Below the pieces are notes generated by a model, which saw only the letters and a program-made list of their open reading frames with translations, was not told the origin of the DNA and did not search any database. The position numbers were made by a program, and so were the translations under genes. Below, piece by piece: positions 36,579 through 48,551 of a stretch of 64,000 nt of DNA. This DNA is from Congeria kusceri (lineage: Eukaryota > Mollusca > Bivalvia > Myida > Dreissenidae), in NCBI GenBank assembly GCA_027627225.1, contig CM051024.1, positions 83,190,204-83,254,203 on the forward strand, given 5' to 3'. Every line of letters starts with the position of its first letter. Positions within the stretch are counted from its first letter, which is position 1.

Positions 36579-37481
36579 CTAGTTTCCGCCTTTCCTCCGG
36601 AGTCCTGCCCTCAGAGACGACTTCCGGAAGAGCTCAACCACATGGTCCGGCACCTCCTCATCGACCGTGGTAGGGATCGAACACATATCATCTACGCGCT
36701 CGCTCAATCTCCCAACGTTGATTCTCCTAACCGCGGACATTTCGTTCAAGCCGTCGTTGCTTTCTGCGTCGGTCAAATGATCACTACCCTATCAACCCTT
36801 TCAGCTATCGCAATCTCTGCGTCTTGCTTTACTTTAACATCAAAAGATTCATTATTCTGATCCTACACGTTGGTGACCTAGTAATGTCCACCATTGTTGT
36901 CGCCATAACTAGCGAATACCGCTGCCGGAACGCATCTGTTGGTTCGACGACAAAGTCAGCTATGAGGTGGTCGTTCCATTCCGTTCTCTCAACGAAAACA
37001 TCAACCAACGCCTCGGAGTTCCCTGGAACCACCGTATCATCATCAACAGTCACCTTTCGCAAATTATCACATTGCGATCGGTGAACACATGGTATCTCTT
37101 GACAGTCGAGAACAATCACACCACGGCTAATCAAAATGTCAGCCGGCCCAGCAACACCATTTGCTAACACATCATAACCCAGAAGAACTTTGTCATCAAT
37201 GTCCGCAACGATAGCCTCACAATGAACCTACCAAGCTTCAGCTTGAACAGGCCCTTGCCCATCTCCACTAGCACCCCACTAGCCCCTCTCAAGCTGGCGC
37301 TTCCGCTCAGCACCGGCCTACACTCTTCCGGTATCTTGTGGTACACTCTCTCGCAGATTATGGTTCTGGACGCTCCTGTGTCAGTTGTGAATATAACCGG
37401 TATCCCGTTCACACTCCCATTTACGAACAGACCATCAACGAGGTCTCGCAGCCTCTTCTTTGCGACCTTGTGTTCCGGCAC
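36579..37481 (-). pseudogene. Retroelement aspartic protease and PR-RT linker, frameshifted
   Basis: The protease motif TTDTGASRTII (D-T-G at about 37371-37382) lies in a frame at 37481-37164. The rest of the protease-like region continues in a second frame (37170-36829) and the linker in a third (36776-36579). At least two frameshifts therefore separate the DTG from RT. Families of this kind use the protease to cut Gag and Pol. Confidence 0.85.
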
Positions 37482-37531
37482 TCTTCTGGTTTCTTGAATG
37501 ATTTCCTGTTGGCCTTGCTCGCTACGCTGCT

Positions 37532-39143
37532 CTACTGGGACCTCCCTTTGGCCGCAAGGGCTGGTCCTCTCGCGTTTAACTGGTATACTTCCTGCTTCTT
37601 TCCGGTTGCCGACTTAACTTCCGGTTCGCTTTTCTTTTTCGGACATTCACGGGCAAATTGCCCCTTCTCGTGACAGTAGAAGCACTCTAAGTCCCCTTTC
37701 CTCGTAAAGCTTCGTGGTCTAGCTACTTCTGTCTCGAGCTTCTCAATCCTGGATAATAGAGCATTCACTCGGTCATTGTCGTGCTCCTTCGTTACTTCCG
37801 GCTGTGTGTAACGCGCTTTCTGCTTTTGGTGCTTTTCATCTGGGCACCTTCTGACGTAACCATCTTCACCTTCACAGTCGGACACGTCATCATCGACAGC
37901 TCGCCGAATGCCCCGCGGCTCTTGCGCGCCTCTCTTTGCATACTGCCTATCTGTAAGAAGCTCATCGTGTAGTACACTGCTTCTTCTATATTCCTCGGCT
38001 TTTATTGTATTCAACTTCAAATCGTATGTCCTCATCGTAGAGCCCTTTTAAAAATCGCCGCACTAGGTCTTCATCGCGGGTTCTTCCAACGCGGCCACTG
38101 TGCGCTTTGTCGTACAGTCTTTTCAAGTCCAGAGCGAACTCTTCAACGGTTTCGCCATGTCGCTGCGAACGACGACTAAATTTAGCCGCAAACGCCCGTG
38201 GGGTCTCTATCACCCTGAACCTACTATCGATCTCGTGCAACAGTTCATAGTAGTTGTTTAGCACATGCGGCGACAGTTGCGAGAATACAAATTGCGCCGC
38301 CGCCCCCTCTAGCCTTGGTAACTACTGGTCCAACCTTTCGTCCTCTCCCCAGCCATAACGATTGGCGATTATCTCAAACTGTGCAATCCACGTTTGCCAT
38401 TCCTCTTTACCCGTAAATTGCGCCATTCGCACAGCCGGTTGTCTAAATGCATGAAAGTCCCGCTCATAAGCATGTGCTGCATACGGGTATTGTCTGCGTG
38501 CGTTACCGTGGTAATTGTTTGGCTGCGCACAATCTCGTTCAAACTGCTGGCCTTCACGATTGTCCGCTCTTTCTCTCTCATGCCCGATACCCGCCCTGGC
38601 AGCATAGTGTGGAGTTTGATCACCATCTGTCACCCCTATACGACTGCCTGAATACTCGCGTCGTTGAAAATCGTTCTGCTCCTGACCGTATTCAACAGAG
38701 GGTTCGTATCTACGTGTGATCTGACAGTTCGCAGCTACACCATAAGGCGAATGCCCGTGATTCGCGTCTGTCGCTCGAGGTTCGCGACAGTGACCGATGT
38801 TTCCGGTCACCATATGACCGCTTCCGGTAGGCCGGCCCTCATCGTCGTTAGCCTCGTTGTTATTCACATCAGCTGCTGTCCGTGTTCTGCGCGCGGCGTC
38901 CTTTAAACTGCTGATCTCTTTGGCCATACACTTCAGCGCCTCGTTGACGTCGAACAACTGTTGATCAACAGCACCACTGGGGTTTGAACCGGATGTTCGA
39001 TCTTGTAGGCCCGCGACGTCAGCCATACTCCTACACGCTTGCGCACTCGTTCGTTCACAATCATCATCATCATGCACACTACTCCCATTCCTTTCGCGGA
39101 AATATTTTTCTCCCTCACTGTCAACTGGTCTAGGTTCTGCCAT
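37532..39143 (-). pseudogene. Retroelement Gag, broken
   Basis: Starts MAEPRPVDSEGEKYF at 39143, about 425 bases after the primer site. A polar N-terminal half is followed by capsid-like sequence (MAQFTGKEEWQTWIAQFE). A TAG at 38322-38324 interrupts it; the same frame continues (FAAKFSRRSQRHGETVEEFA) to about 38000. After one or two frameshifts near 37930-38030, it resumes in another frame to 37532. That part holds the nucleocapsid zinc knuckle at 37643-37684 (CFYCHEKGQFAREC). The third ligand, normally His, is Gln (codon 37658-37660), so zinc binding is likely impaired. Gag packages element RNA. Confidence 0.9.
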
Positions 39144-39567
39144 TGTGTTACTGTTTTAAGTTACTAAACGCGAAAATACTGCCAAAATCGTCTTTGATCA
39201 GGTAATTAAGTATACACGCACTTGAATTATTAATCAGAGTCTGAATGTTCACGTATTGATAATTATTACTTTGTTTTATCAGTATGTTATTACTTGTATA
39301 AATACCAATTATTACTCTTCCAATAAGTGTACTTAACACAATTTTGCAATCAAACAATAAATAACGTGTTCATTTAATGTTAATATTAAATTCACGGTAA
39401 GTATACTGCTAATAGCTGCTTGTAGGTTATGATTGTTAGTCACTTATTTAAAATGTCGCTGGTTTCCGTATCTATTTAAACCAATTATTTTAAATACACG
39501 AAAATACTCTTTAAAAATAAATTACAGCGTAAAAGTTCGCATCATGGATTAGCTAATTAATTTAACT
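39144..39567 (-). other. Retroelement 5' leader
   Basis: Non-coding leader between primer site and gag ATG. AT-rich, no frame of note. Confidence 0.7.
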
Positions 39568-39586
39568 AATCCCACCGCTGCCACCA
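39568..39586 (-). promoter_or_regulatory. Primer-binding site for tRNA-Leu
   Basis: On + this reads AATCCCACCGCTGCCACCA, which is the 3' end of animal tRNA-Leu (AAG/TAG type) including CCA. On minus it is therefore the complementary primer-binding site. It lies 5 bases inside the 5' LTR. Match to the tRNA 3' end is exact over 19 bases as I recall that tRNA. Confidence 0.88.
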
Positions 39587-39591
39587 GAAAT

Positions 39592-40692
39592 TGTTGGAGC
39601 CTAGCTCCAGGCATTATCATGTTACTCAGTATAGTAGCGTGTTAACGGTACAACGGTCTATGATGTACAGTAGAGGTCTATCTGTATATTCATAGTCAAC
39701 GCATAATTCAGATTTCTATATTTTATTTAAGTTTTTAAACGTTAAACCAAGGCACACGTTCAATGATATTCAGCCCGTTAGTTTAATCAAATTGTTATTT
39801 CGGAATATAGAAAATAAAAGTGAAAGTGTGCGTTCAGTTCTCCGAAGTTCTCCTCCGAGTTTAAAAATAGCATCTGCATATGCCTAACGACGTAGACACA
39901 CGCGAAGTTTACACAGTCGCTGGATTTAATAAATGCACATGTGTTTTACGCAGAATTCTTGAAAGATGAACGAAGTTTGCTTACATGTCATCTGACGAAT
40001 AAGCACCGTGAAATTGTGTTCAAAAGCATTTACTTTAACTTAAAAGTGTTTTCTATACGTATTATTCACATTCAAAATTAGATTATAAATAAATAGGAGC
40101 AAAAAGTTTACATTAATCGGGAGCATGCTGGTGTTGCTGCAATCTCCGTGAAAACGAATCTTTGACTGACCATAGAATTATCGAATCTTGGCAGGACGTT
40201 CGTTTTGGGGCCGATCGAACACAAAACGGCCAACCAAGAATCGAAAACTGGCCACAATTCGGCCATCGAAACAAAATGGCGGAGAACAGAACGCTGATCA
40301 CTTCTTACATAACGTATTAAATACTAAAATACTTTAGTGTGATTACTGGATGTTAACACTAACCAGGTAACATATATATATATGTGTTAAATAAACATCA
40401 ATAATTACTTGACAGTATGTTGGATTCATATTGGATACTAGCAATCGCCAGACAGCAATAGTGTCAACAAAGGGAGACTATTTACGATCTCAGCAACTGT
40501 CAACAAGGACAAGTGTAATGGGCGGGAATTATTAAATTGCAACGGATATTTTACTAAGGATGTTAAAATAAAGTTTGGACCAAGGTGACCAGCTACGATA
40601 CCTTGTGAGTAAAACCACAAGACATTGTCTGCTAGTCTCCTTGGTCCAATACGACAGGAAAACCCAAGGAAAGTAAGAGGTAAGGCACTTCA
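39592..40692 (-). repeat. 5' LTR of the Ty3/gypsy element
   Basis: Direct repeat of 30796-31970, shorter by about 71 internal bases. Its outer end stops at CACTTCA and runs straight into the TAG microsatellite, without the last ACA present in the other LTR. The element promoter should be here, but I cannot place a TATA box with confidence. Confidence 0.93.
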
Positions 40693-40779
40693 GTAGTAGT
40701 AGTAGTAGTAGCAGCAGTAGCAGTAGCAAAAGTAGTAATAGTAGTAGTAGAAGTAGTAGAAGTAGTAGTAGTAGTAGTA

Positions 40780-40816
<37 letters not shown>

Positions 40817-40842
40817 CAGTAGCAAAAGTAGTAATAGTAGTA

Positions 40843-40933
<91 letters not shown>

Positions 40934-40944
40934 AAGTAGTAGTA

Positions 40945-40993
<49 letters not shown>

Positions 40994-41052
40994 CAGTAGC
41001 AAAAGTAGTAATAGTAGTAGTAGAAGTAGTAGAAGTAGTAGTAGTAGTAGTA

Positions 41053-41104
<52 letters not shown>

Positions 41105-41399
41105 CAGTAGCAGTAGCAAAAGTAGTAATAGTAGTAGTAGTAGAAGTAGTAGTAGTAGCAGTAGTAGAAGTAGTAATAGTAGTAGTAGAAGTAGTAGTAG
41201 TAGCAGTTGTAGCAGTAGCAGTAGCAACAGAATCACCAGGAGCGTTAACAGTAGCAGTAGGTATTAGTAGAAGCAGCAGCAGTGGTAATAATAGTTGTAG
41301 TTGTAGTAATAGTAGTAGTAGTAGTAGTAGTAGTAGAAGTAGTAGTAGTACTAGTAGCTGTAGTAGTAGTAGTAATAGTAGTAGTGACAATAGTAGCTT

Positions 41400-41438
<39 letters not shown>

Positions 41439-41512
41439 AAGTAGCAGCAGCAGCAGTAGTACTAGTAGTAGTAGAAGTTGTTGTTGTTGTTGTAGAAGTA
41501 GTAGTAGCAATT
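40693..41512. repeat. TAG/CTA trinucleotide microsatellite, right of retroelement
   Basis: About 820 bases of interrupted (TAG)n. Blocks containing AGCAAAAGTAGTAATAG recur several times, so the array has a longer-period order. The 234-codon poly-Leu and 292-codon poly-Leu/Thr frames here are artefacts. Confidence 0.97.
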
Positions 41513-44500
41513 TCTTACCTCTAGCAGGAGGTCTACTTCAGCAGAACCATCTATAAAATAAGACGAAAAATTCTTTTTAATAAATCGTACTAAGACGATG
41601 TGGTTTTTTATTTTAAAATTACCTGTTTACGTGAAACTATTATATCCATATAAAATTAAATACTGAACTTTTAAATTATATACTGTATAGTTAGTTGTAC
41701 CTTTCGAAGGCAGTTTTTTCCTCTCTAATGCTTGTGAAAACGGATTCCCTTTTTGTGTTCGACAGGCAGCGCCAGGTTGCATATACTGTTTTTCTTCTTC
41801 ATACTATTAAACTAGTGTGTTATTGAAAGGAATTTGAAGAATATTATTCAATTATTGATGTTATTATGATTATTATTATTAGTAGTAGTAGTATTATTAA
41901 CGAGAATGGAAATTCAATGTAAAACATGGGTCAGTGACTTATATGCCCAATCAAAGAGGTTTTAAAAGGGTAGGGAAGACGTTCTCCATGACACATGCTT
42001 TAGAAGTGTTAAAATCATATCATTCTATAGATCTACAAAATGGAACACATTCTGTCAATTGGTCAATATACACGAATATTGTTACAAGTTAATGGCGCTT
42101 ACTTTGAAAAGAATGCATCGGTCAGTAACGTCATTAATGTGTCATCTGCCTGTGGTTTTCGTGTGAACATAGTCTTATTTACATTGTAATCTTTAGCTAT
42201 TAATGTAATGACAGTTATTTTGTATTGCCACGTCCCTGCATTTGTTTTTATATTTACGTTTAAAAAATATTGATTTCAATGAGTTGTTCACGAATATAAA
42301 TATTGATCACCCTTTAAGGGTTCTAGAAGTAATTTTGTACTATGTAATAACAGCTAGATACATAAATACATACCAATTAAAAGCATACATGATACATAGT
42401 GAGTGCGATAATAAATTAGACAATAATTTAACAATTATGCATGCCTTCTAATCTTCAAACCGCATACAATCGTATCTATTTTCAGTCATCAATGGCATTA
42501 TGGTAAGCGTGTACCAGTCAGTTGTTTGCTGCGTATGTTTAGTGTTTATGAGAGTCCTGAACAATATGTTTGACATTTTATCTGCGGTCTGAAATGTTAC
42601 ACCGCAAACACATTGCATTTCGCGTTGGTGTATTTGTGCGGCTATTCAAATCAAAACATTTTGAAGCATGAAGTGTTATATTAATTGGGTTTCGGTTCGT
42701 CGTCCTTCAAGTCGTCTGGACTTCAAAAGCATGGGTTTTATTAATTGGTTAACCATATATGAACATATGCTAATATCTTGTAGAAAACATTGTAAACTTT
42801 TTTTAAATTATTGTTAGGCCACAGCAAACTAAAGTCTTGATCATCGGCATTGCTGCCCGATCGTTTTTCAAATTCATGTTTTAAATGCCGTACGCTCGCC
42901 CCAAGACAAAAAAAAGTTAAATTTATGTTGTATAATACCGATAAAAAAAGATACAGCATAATGAATTTCGTTATAGTATATTAATACAACTGGCGTTTCT
43001 TCTATAACTGTTTTATTTATTATACTTAATGTCATTAAAGTACCTTTGTATTCCATTTAAATAATTGCAGTCTAATTACAATGACCAATCTGAATTTTCT
43101 GTTGAATTTGAACAATAGCTGCCTGCCACGATAATAATATAAAAATACTTAAAAATGGGCATTCAAACCCAACCATCAGAGATCTACTTAAATCACAACA
43201 ATGACACATAATCTCAACATACACACATGCTTGAAAATTCCAAAAGGCACAGCGGTATTTTTTTTATCATGTCTTGCCTTGTAGTCTATCAATTTATATT
43301 TATTTACTGGTCGCGTGCCAAGACTTCGTTGTTGTTTTCTGTTTGTTCAATATGCATGTAAAGATTCGCATTCTGTATGATGCAGAAAGTAGATGAAGAG
43401 TAACCACAGGGAAACACACGGATTAATGGTGCCACTCTTGGACTTGTCACATACTTGCACCTTCTCATATCAATATCAAACATGCACACATCCACTAGAC
43501 ATATTTTCCCGCCTGGAAGTCATAAAATACTATATATCTATCTATCTTTTATTAAGACAAACCCGTTTGGAGGACTAAGACGCTAAAGTAAGCACGATTT
43601 TAAACCGTTAGTTTTTCTTTAAATAATTTTCAATAGTATAGCCTTAACCAAAAGTGATTTGCTAAATTGCATATTGAACCATTATGATAACGTTTTCTAA
43701 ACTCTATGATTATTATTATTACATTACAGGTGTTTAAATTCCAAAAACTTATTTACACAGTCAAACTGGCGCCCAAGCGGCCTGGAAAGCATTATCAGAG
43801 TTAGTGACCTCCGCTAAAATGGATTTCAAAATATTTTACCAACGCGATGATCACATTCACAGCTTTTTAAAAAAGAAGACGGGGCTTGTATATAAGAGTG
43901 TGATGTCTTCTTCCTACGAATAAGATATATGATGATGATATGATCGTGTTAGTTGATTAAAGATTCGCATTCTTAAACGCACTCTGGAAGGGCTCTTAGA
44001 GGAAGACATAAATTAAGTGTTGGAGTCGAAACGATTTAATATCACTCTTTACTTGATGTACATCATAAAGTAAGGTTCTGTATGTAGATTAAGTACACAG
44101 AGACAATTGTGTCAATGAAGGTTAATTGTATGAACCAATTATACATTCATGAACTCTGCTTTTCTAATATAATCATATTAAATTATTTGAATGTGGTTGC
44201 GTAACAAGAATTTACTTTAATTGGACCTGGGAGTTCCAATATATTTTACATTGATAATGCAAATGAGATATTAACAAGATATTGTTTTAATCTGAGGTAA
44301 TGACTTTAACTTAAATATCCGTCTTATATAATATATTGGTAAGACCATACAAGTAGTTGATTCGCTGTGACACTTTTGCTCAGTGAGAGTAAAACCATAA
44401 GGCCAACACAAATTATGTGGTTCCCATATCTTGCCATACAATACAAGTCAGTAGAAAACTTTTTAAAATACATTTAATTTTCGAGTACACATATTTGACA

Positions 44501-45605
44501 AAACATATTACCGCTTTTATAACTTTTATCCTATATACCGTAACAATGACAGTTAGAAGCTCAGGAACCAGTAATAAAGACAACTATTTAAAGACATACT
44601 AGTATTTAAACATGGATTGAAAACTTAATCGCAAGAACTATATCACATTACAATCCTTTAAAAATATGTTACAGTGTTGAATTATGAAAATGCAAATACC
44701 TACCGAATTGGCAAATAAAACACACATACAACCCCAAAACGCACGCACATGCATGCGCAAGCACGCACGCACGCATACTGGAAAATCAACATAGCTATAA
44801 TTTCCACATAAGTAATGTGATACACACACAAACGTGAGATAAACAGCATGTCAAATATATATACAAATTTGAAGATAAGACTCAGTAAATAATCAAGATC
44901 AAAATTTAAAAAGACAATCAGGACTAACGTTTATTATATAAATATAAACAAAGCGAAACTCCAGTTGCGACAGCAGGAGAGAACTCAGATTAGTAGCCCG
45001 ATGTCCTTTATTTATGGCAAGTAACCAATTTCAAAAAACTACACAGCACATCACAAAACACATAACAAAGTAAATAATGGCGCAAGTGTTAAAGTCATCA
45101 TCGACCGACAAATATTTAACCTTGAAAGCGTGACTGTTAGCCACACATCAGTGACAGGTAAAAATGTTTTATCACAAGTACATATCTAGTTTACATTTAA
45201 GAAAATGTCAAATGACATCGTTTCCGTTTTCATGTGTTGCAATATTGAACGAAAATGTACTCGGAAGGAACAGACCTCCTCTAATATATGTGCAACGTAA
45301 CCCTTTTAACAACTGATTTGATAGATTGCCGAAAAATCAGGTATAGTTTTCAATAGAGTACCTCTCTTATCTACCACTAATATAAAATCATTTAAAACAT
45401 TCATGGATTGAAACGGTGATCCGGATCACCAAAACAATCCACAAATGTGTTTATTGGCCAACGTACCAGAACATTTCATGGAAATTTGTCATACTTTTTA
45501 ATAACGCTGCTAACAGACAAACAATACAACGGAAACAAGAAAGTAACCTCTTGGCGAAGGATGATGAAAACAAACCTGTGTTATACTATTTTTATAATAT
45601 GCGAT
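41513..45605. other. AT-rich stretch, no supported gene
   Basis: No exon pair or domain was recognised on either strand. Small simple repeats occur: ATT/AGT runs near 41860-41895, a TATC run near 43535, and GCAC-type repeats near 44740-44775. Confidence 0.45.
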
Positions 45606-45978
45606 ACCGTGTTTTCCGTGTAATACAACCATTACGAATATGTCTATCATACACATTTGTAAAATAACATTTTGAGCCTTTTCATTGGCTGCATATTCTT
45701 TGACTGACCAATCGCATGACGTTATTTGGGTGAAATGACGTCGTCAACATGAAAAGACGTCACTTTTCGGATTTATAATTTTTCGTAAAATTATAAGGGT
45801 GTTTATTTCATTTAAAAGCATGTGATAAAAAAGATCTGACACTCGTTGTCGTTTCATACCATATTTTATTAACCAAGAAATTTGTTAGTCAGCTTGCCAA
45901 AGGCACATTTACTAACAACATTCTTGAACTCGTTTAATAAAATAAGGTTTGGAATGGCAACTCGTGTCTGATCCTATT
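45606..45978. mobile_element. Hairpin element, copy B
   Basis: Second copy, same orientation, of the element at 14126-14504, with the same inner blocks and hairpin arms (CATACCATATTTTATTAA near 45857; a diverged partner near 45931). It has a short insertion around GTCGTCAACATGAAAAGACG compared with copy A. Confidence 0.75.
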
Positions 45979-46123
45979 TGTCCAAGCTTCTCTGACGGTG
46001 GCTCAATTGGGACTGACTTGTAACTCAATAAGCAACCAGGGAAGGATATCGTCTGTTTCCACAATCTGAAACAGTTTAGATATTTAATAGAACTGCATAT
46101 ATATCAAACAACCTATTTGTTAG

Positions 46124-47246
46124 TTACCTGTACGCAGATTTATCTGTTTGGGAATTACTGGAATCTCCCGATGGCAAGGCCTTTGACTACATTTACAACC
46201 GTCCTCAACAGGTGTACAGAAAATTCAGTCAGGATCTTACCGGGAATAGTGAGTATGCAAGGTATTTTGTCTTGATTTATACTCGTATTGAAATGCAATT
46301 TCGGTTTAGTATTACGAGTTAAATTCATAGTATACATGTATGTATATGCATTGTGCTAGTTATTTATATTTAAATGTATTAAAATGCGATTAAATACTAA
46401 ACATATATGCATACATACTTCGGTGCGTGTGTGTGTAAGTAAGTTTATTCACACACATACACACATATACACATTAGTTCAAGGTACACAATGTTCACAA
46501 TACAAACGGAAAACGTACTAGATTACCAAACACTGGCCAACCTTGAACTAAACTGGTTCGTTGATCCTTGCTGGGAGATGGTGTACCGCAATGACAAAGA
46601 TGGCAATGCAGTTTTCGGATCTGTGACTGCAGTTTTGTCCGCAGTCCAAGCCGGTAACAGGATCAAGGTTCGCATCGACAACACATTTTACAAGGTGAGT
46701 CTAGTGATAGGGAAATATACGTATTAAGCGGTTTGGTGTGTATTGCTATAGGTTACATGTAATACGGTTATTATGCATTTAAAATATTTGCTTTCTACAA
46801 ATTTTACTGTGGAGCAGATACAATGTACGTGTGGAAATTACTATAAGAAAGATATTTAAGCTTAGCGAAGGAAATTCAGTCATGTGTATCATGTATGCTT
46901 ATGTTTGATTTTTGTATCATATTTAAGGCAAATGATATAACAATCGACGCAGACGACGTCGTTTCCGTACAAATACTTGAAAACATAGAATCAGACCTGC
47001 AGAACGCAACCTGGCACTGGCTTGTTGTGTCGTCGAATGGATCCGTCAAAAGTTTTCGCCGCGCTGTTAGTGGTTTCAACGGGATAGTTGAGAAATATGA
47101 AGAATCTAAGGAAGTGGCTTGGTTTAACGCTGGTCATCTGGCATTGTTCTTGGAGCAATGGTACGTGGAAATGATATGTATCTTTGTTGTGCAGTTAAAT
47201 TTCTGCGTACGAATTCAAATAGGTCTGTCTGTCTAAATGTCTGACC

Positions 47247-47294
<48 letters not shown>

Positions 47295-47448
47295 GCCGGT
47301 CGGTCGGTCTATCTGGTTGATTGGATGCCTAGCTGGCTGGCTAATTGTCTGTCTGTCTGTCTATCTGTATGTCTGTCTGTCCGTCTACCTTGCTGGCTGG
47401 CTGTCTGTCTGCCTGTAGGTATGTTGGTCTGACGGTGTCAGTCTGGCA

Positions 47449-47483
<35 letters not shown>

Positions 47484-47519
47484 TACTACTACTACTACTA
47501 CTACTCCTACTACTACTAC

Positions 47520-47556
<37 letters not shown>

Positions 47557-48111
47557 GGTAATCATAATAATAATAATAATAACAATTGTAAATACCACGA
47601 ACGTTCTCTCTCTTACAACAGGCAGCGGAGATGGCCAGCAGATTGTGGAAAGTATCATCAACGGTCTCGACATCCGCTCTATGGATTTCATAAATGGTAC
47701 CCAAATATATTACGAGGTGCGGTAATGAATAACATACGCATTAATATGCATGCGATTGCATGCATAATTTCGAAAATGTTAAGCGAATTCAACATATACT
47801 TATTAGCAAATATTATCAATTTATATAAAAAATCGAAAACAAAACACACACAAATTAAACTAAAATAGCAAAAATTACATTTATTCTTTATTTCAAATTA
47901 AATGGAATTTTTATTCGACGCTGTTTAAGGTGTAATGTGTCAATCGATTTTAATTTACAACCCTACATTATATATTTTTACTATCTTACAGGGAGATTGT
48001 TATTTAGTCTTACACCTTAGATTTTCCTACGACCGGGAACTGGTAGAACGTAACGGAGATCTATATCGTCGCGTTTCTTTCATGAACTTGTCAGGAAATT
48101 ACGCGTTCTAG
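46124..48111 (+). CDS. Five-exon gene, unrecognised protein family
   Basis: Exons by eye: 46124-46261, 46484-46694, 46928-47160, 47626-47716, 47992-48111, ending in TAG. Phases agree at every junction (2, 0, 2, 0). Donors read GTATTT, GTGAGT, GTACGT and GTGCGG; every acceptor ends in AG. The 5' exon(s) with the start codon were not found, so the model is partial. The visible product of about 265 residues is rich in aromatic residues: VWELLESPDGKAFDYIYN, LNWFVDPCWEMVYRNDKDGN, IDADDVVSVQILENIE, WHWLVVSSNGSVKSFRRAV, KEVAWFNAGHL. The alternating hydrophobic pattern suggests beta structure. I do not recognise the family. The exon 3-4 join has an alternative acceptor (47622) that also stays open, so that junction is less sure. 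A microsatellite lies in intron 3. Confidence 0.6.
47222..47560. repeat. GTCT and CTA microsatellites in an intron
   Basis: A (GTCT)n run at about 47222-47295 (with diverged continuation to 47440), then (CTA)n at about 47450-47555, then ATA repeats to 47580. All lie in intron 3 of the 46.1-48.1 kb gene. Confidence 0.95.
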
Positions 48112-48545
48112 GACTGAAATGTCAAGACAACCACTCGTCCTCCGGTTTCTCAGAAGTAAGTGGAATACCTAGCGTGTGGTTAATTGGAATGTAGGCACTC
48201 GTGTGGATACAAGATTCTAGCATGTTCCTGACGCGTACACATAAACGACAAAACAAAGTCCTTCCTGAGCACCGTAATATTTAAAAATGTCAGATGGTTT
48301 CACGTTGAAATTGCTCACAATTTTTACGGATATATATTTACAATTTATAAACATACATTTTTTTGTTCTATCTGTATTGTATTATGTATTTACATAACAT
48401 GTGAAAAGAATGCATATTGTTGTGTATCAAATGTATAATCTTAGTGCAAAGGTTTCTATGACTTGACCAATTCGTAAATGCATTTACTCTATATATGTAT
48501 TATATGGATTGCTATTGCATGGCATGTAATTCGTACGAAAATGGA

Positions 48546-48551
48546 AATAAA
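48546..48551 (+). terminator. Possible polyadenylation signal
   Basis: AATAAA about 435 bases after the stop codon of the 46.1-48.1 kb gene. The hexamer is common in AT-rich DNA, so the assignment rests only on position. Confidence 0.35.

Larger units (their letters stand above)
30796..40692 (-). mobile_element. Ty3/gypsy LTR retrotransposon, complete but degenerate
   Basis: A 9.9-kb element on the minus strand. The 5' LTR is 39592-40692, the tRNA-Leu primer site 39568-39586, gag 39143-37532, protease about 37481-36829, RT 36570-35620, RNase H 35616-34831, integrase 34815-33614. A third ORF lies at 33220-32360, then a polypurine tract, then the 3' LTR at 30796-31970. Domain order PR-RT-RNase H-integrase is the Ty3/gypsy order. 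Stops, frameshifts and changed catalytic residues show that this copy cannot be autonomous. The LTRs differ from each other at several percent of sites by eye plus a roughly 71-base indel, so the insertion is not recent. Confidence 0.95.

Noticed and set aside
40532..41524. 234- and 292-codon poly-Leu/poly-Thr frames
   Set aside because: Same microsatellite on the other side of the retroelement.
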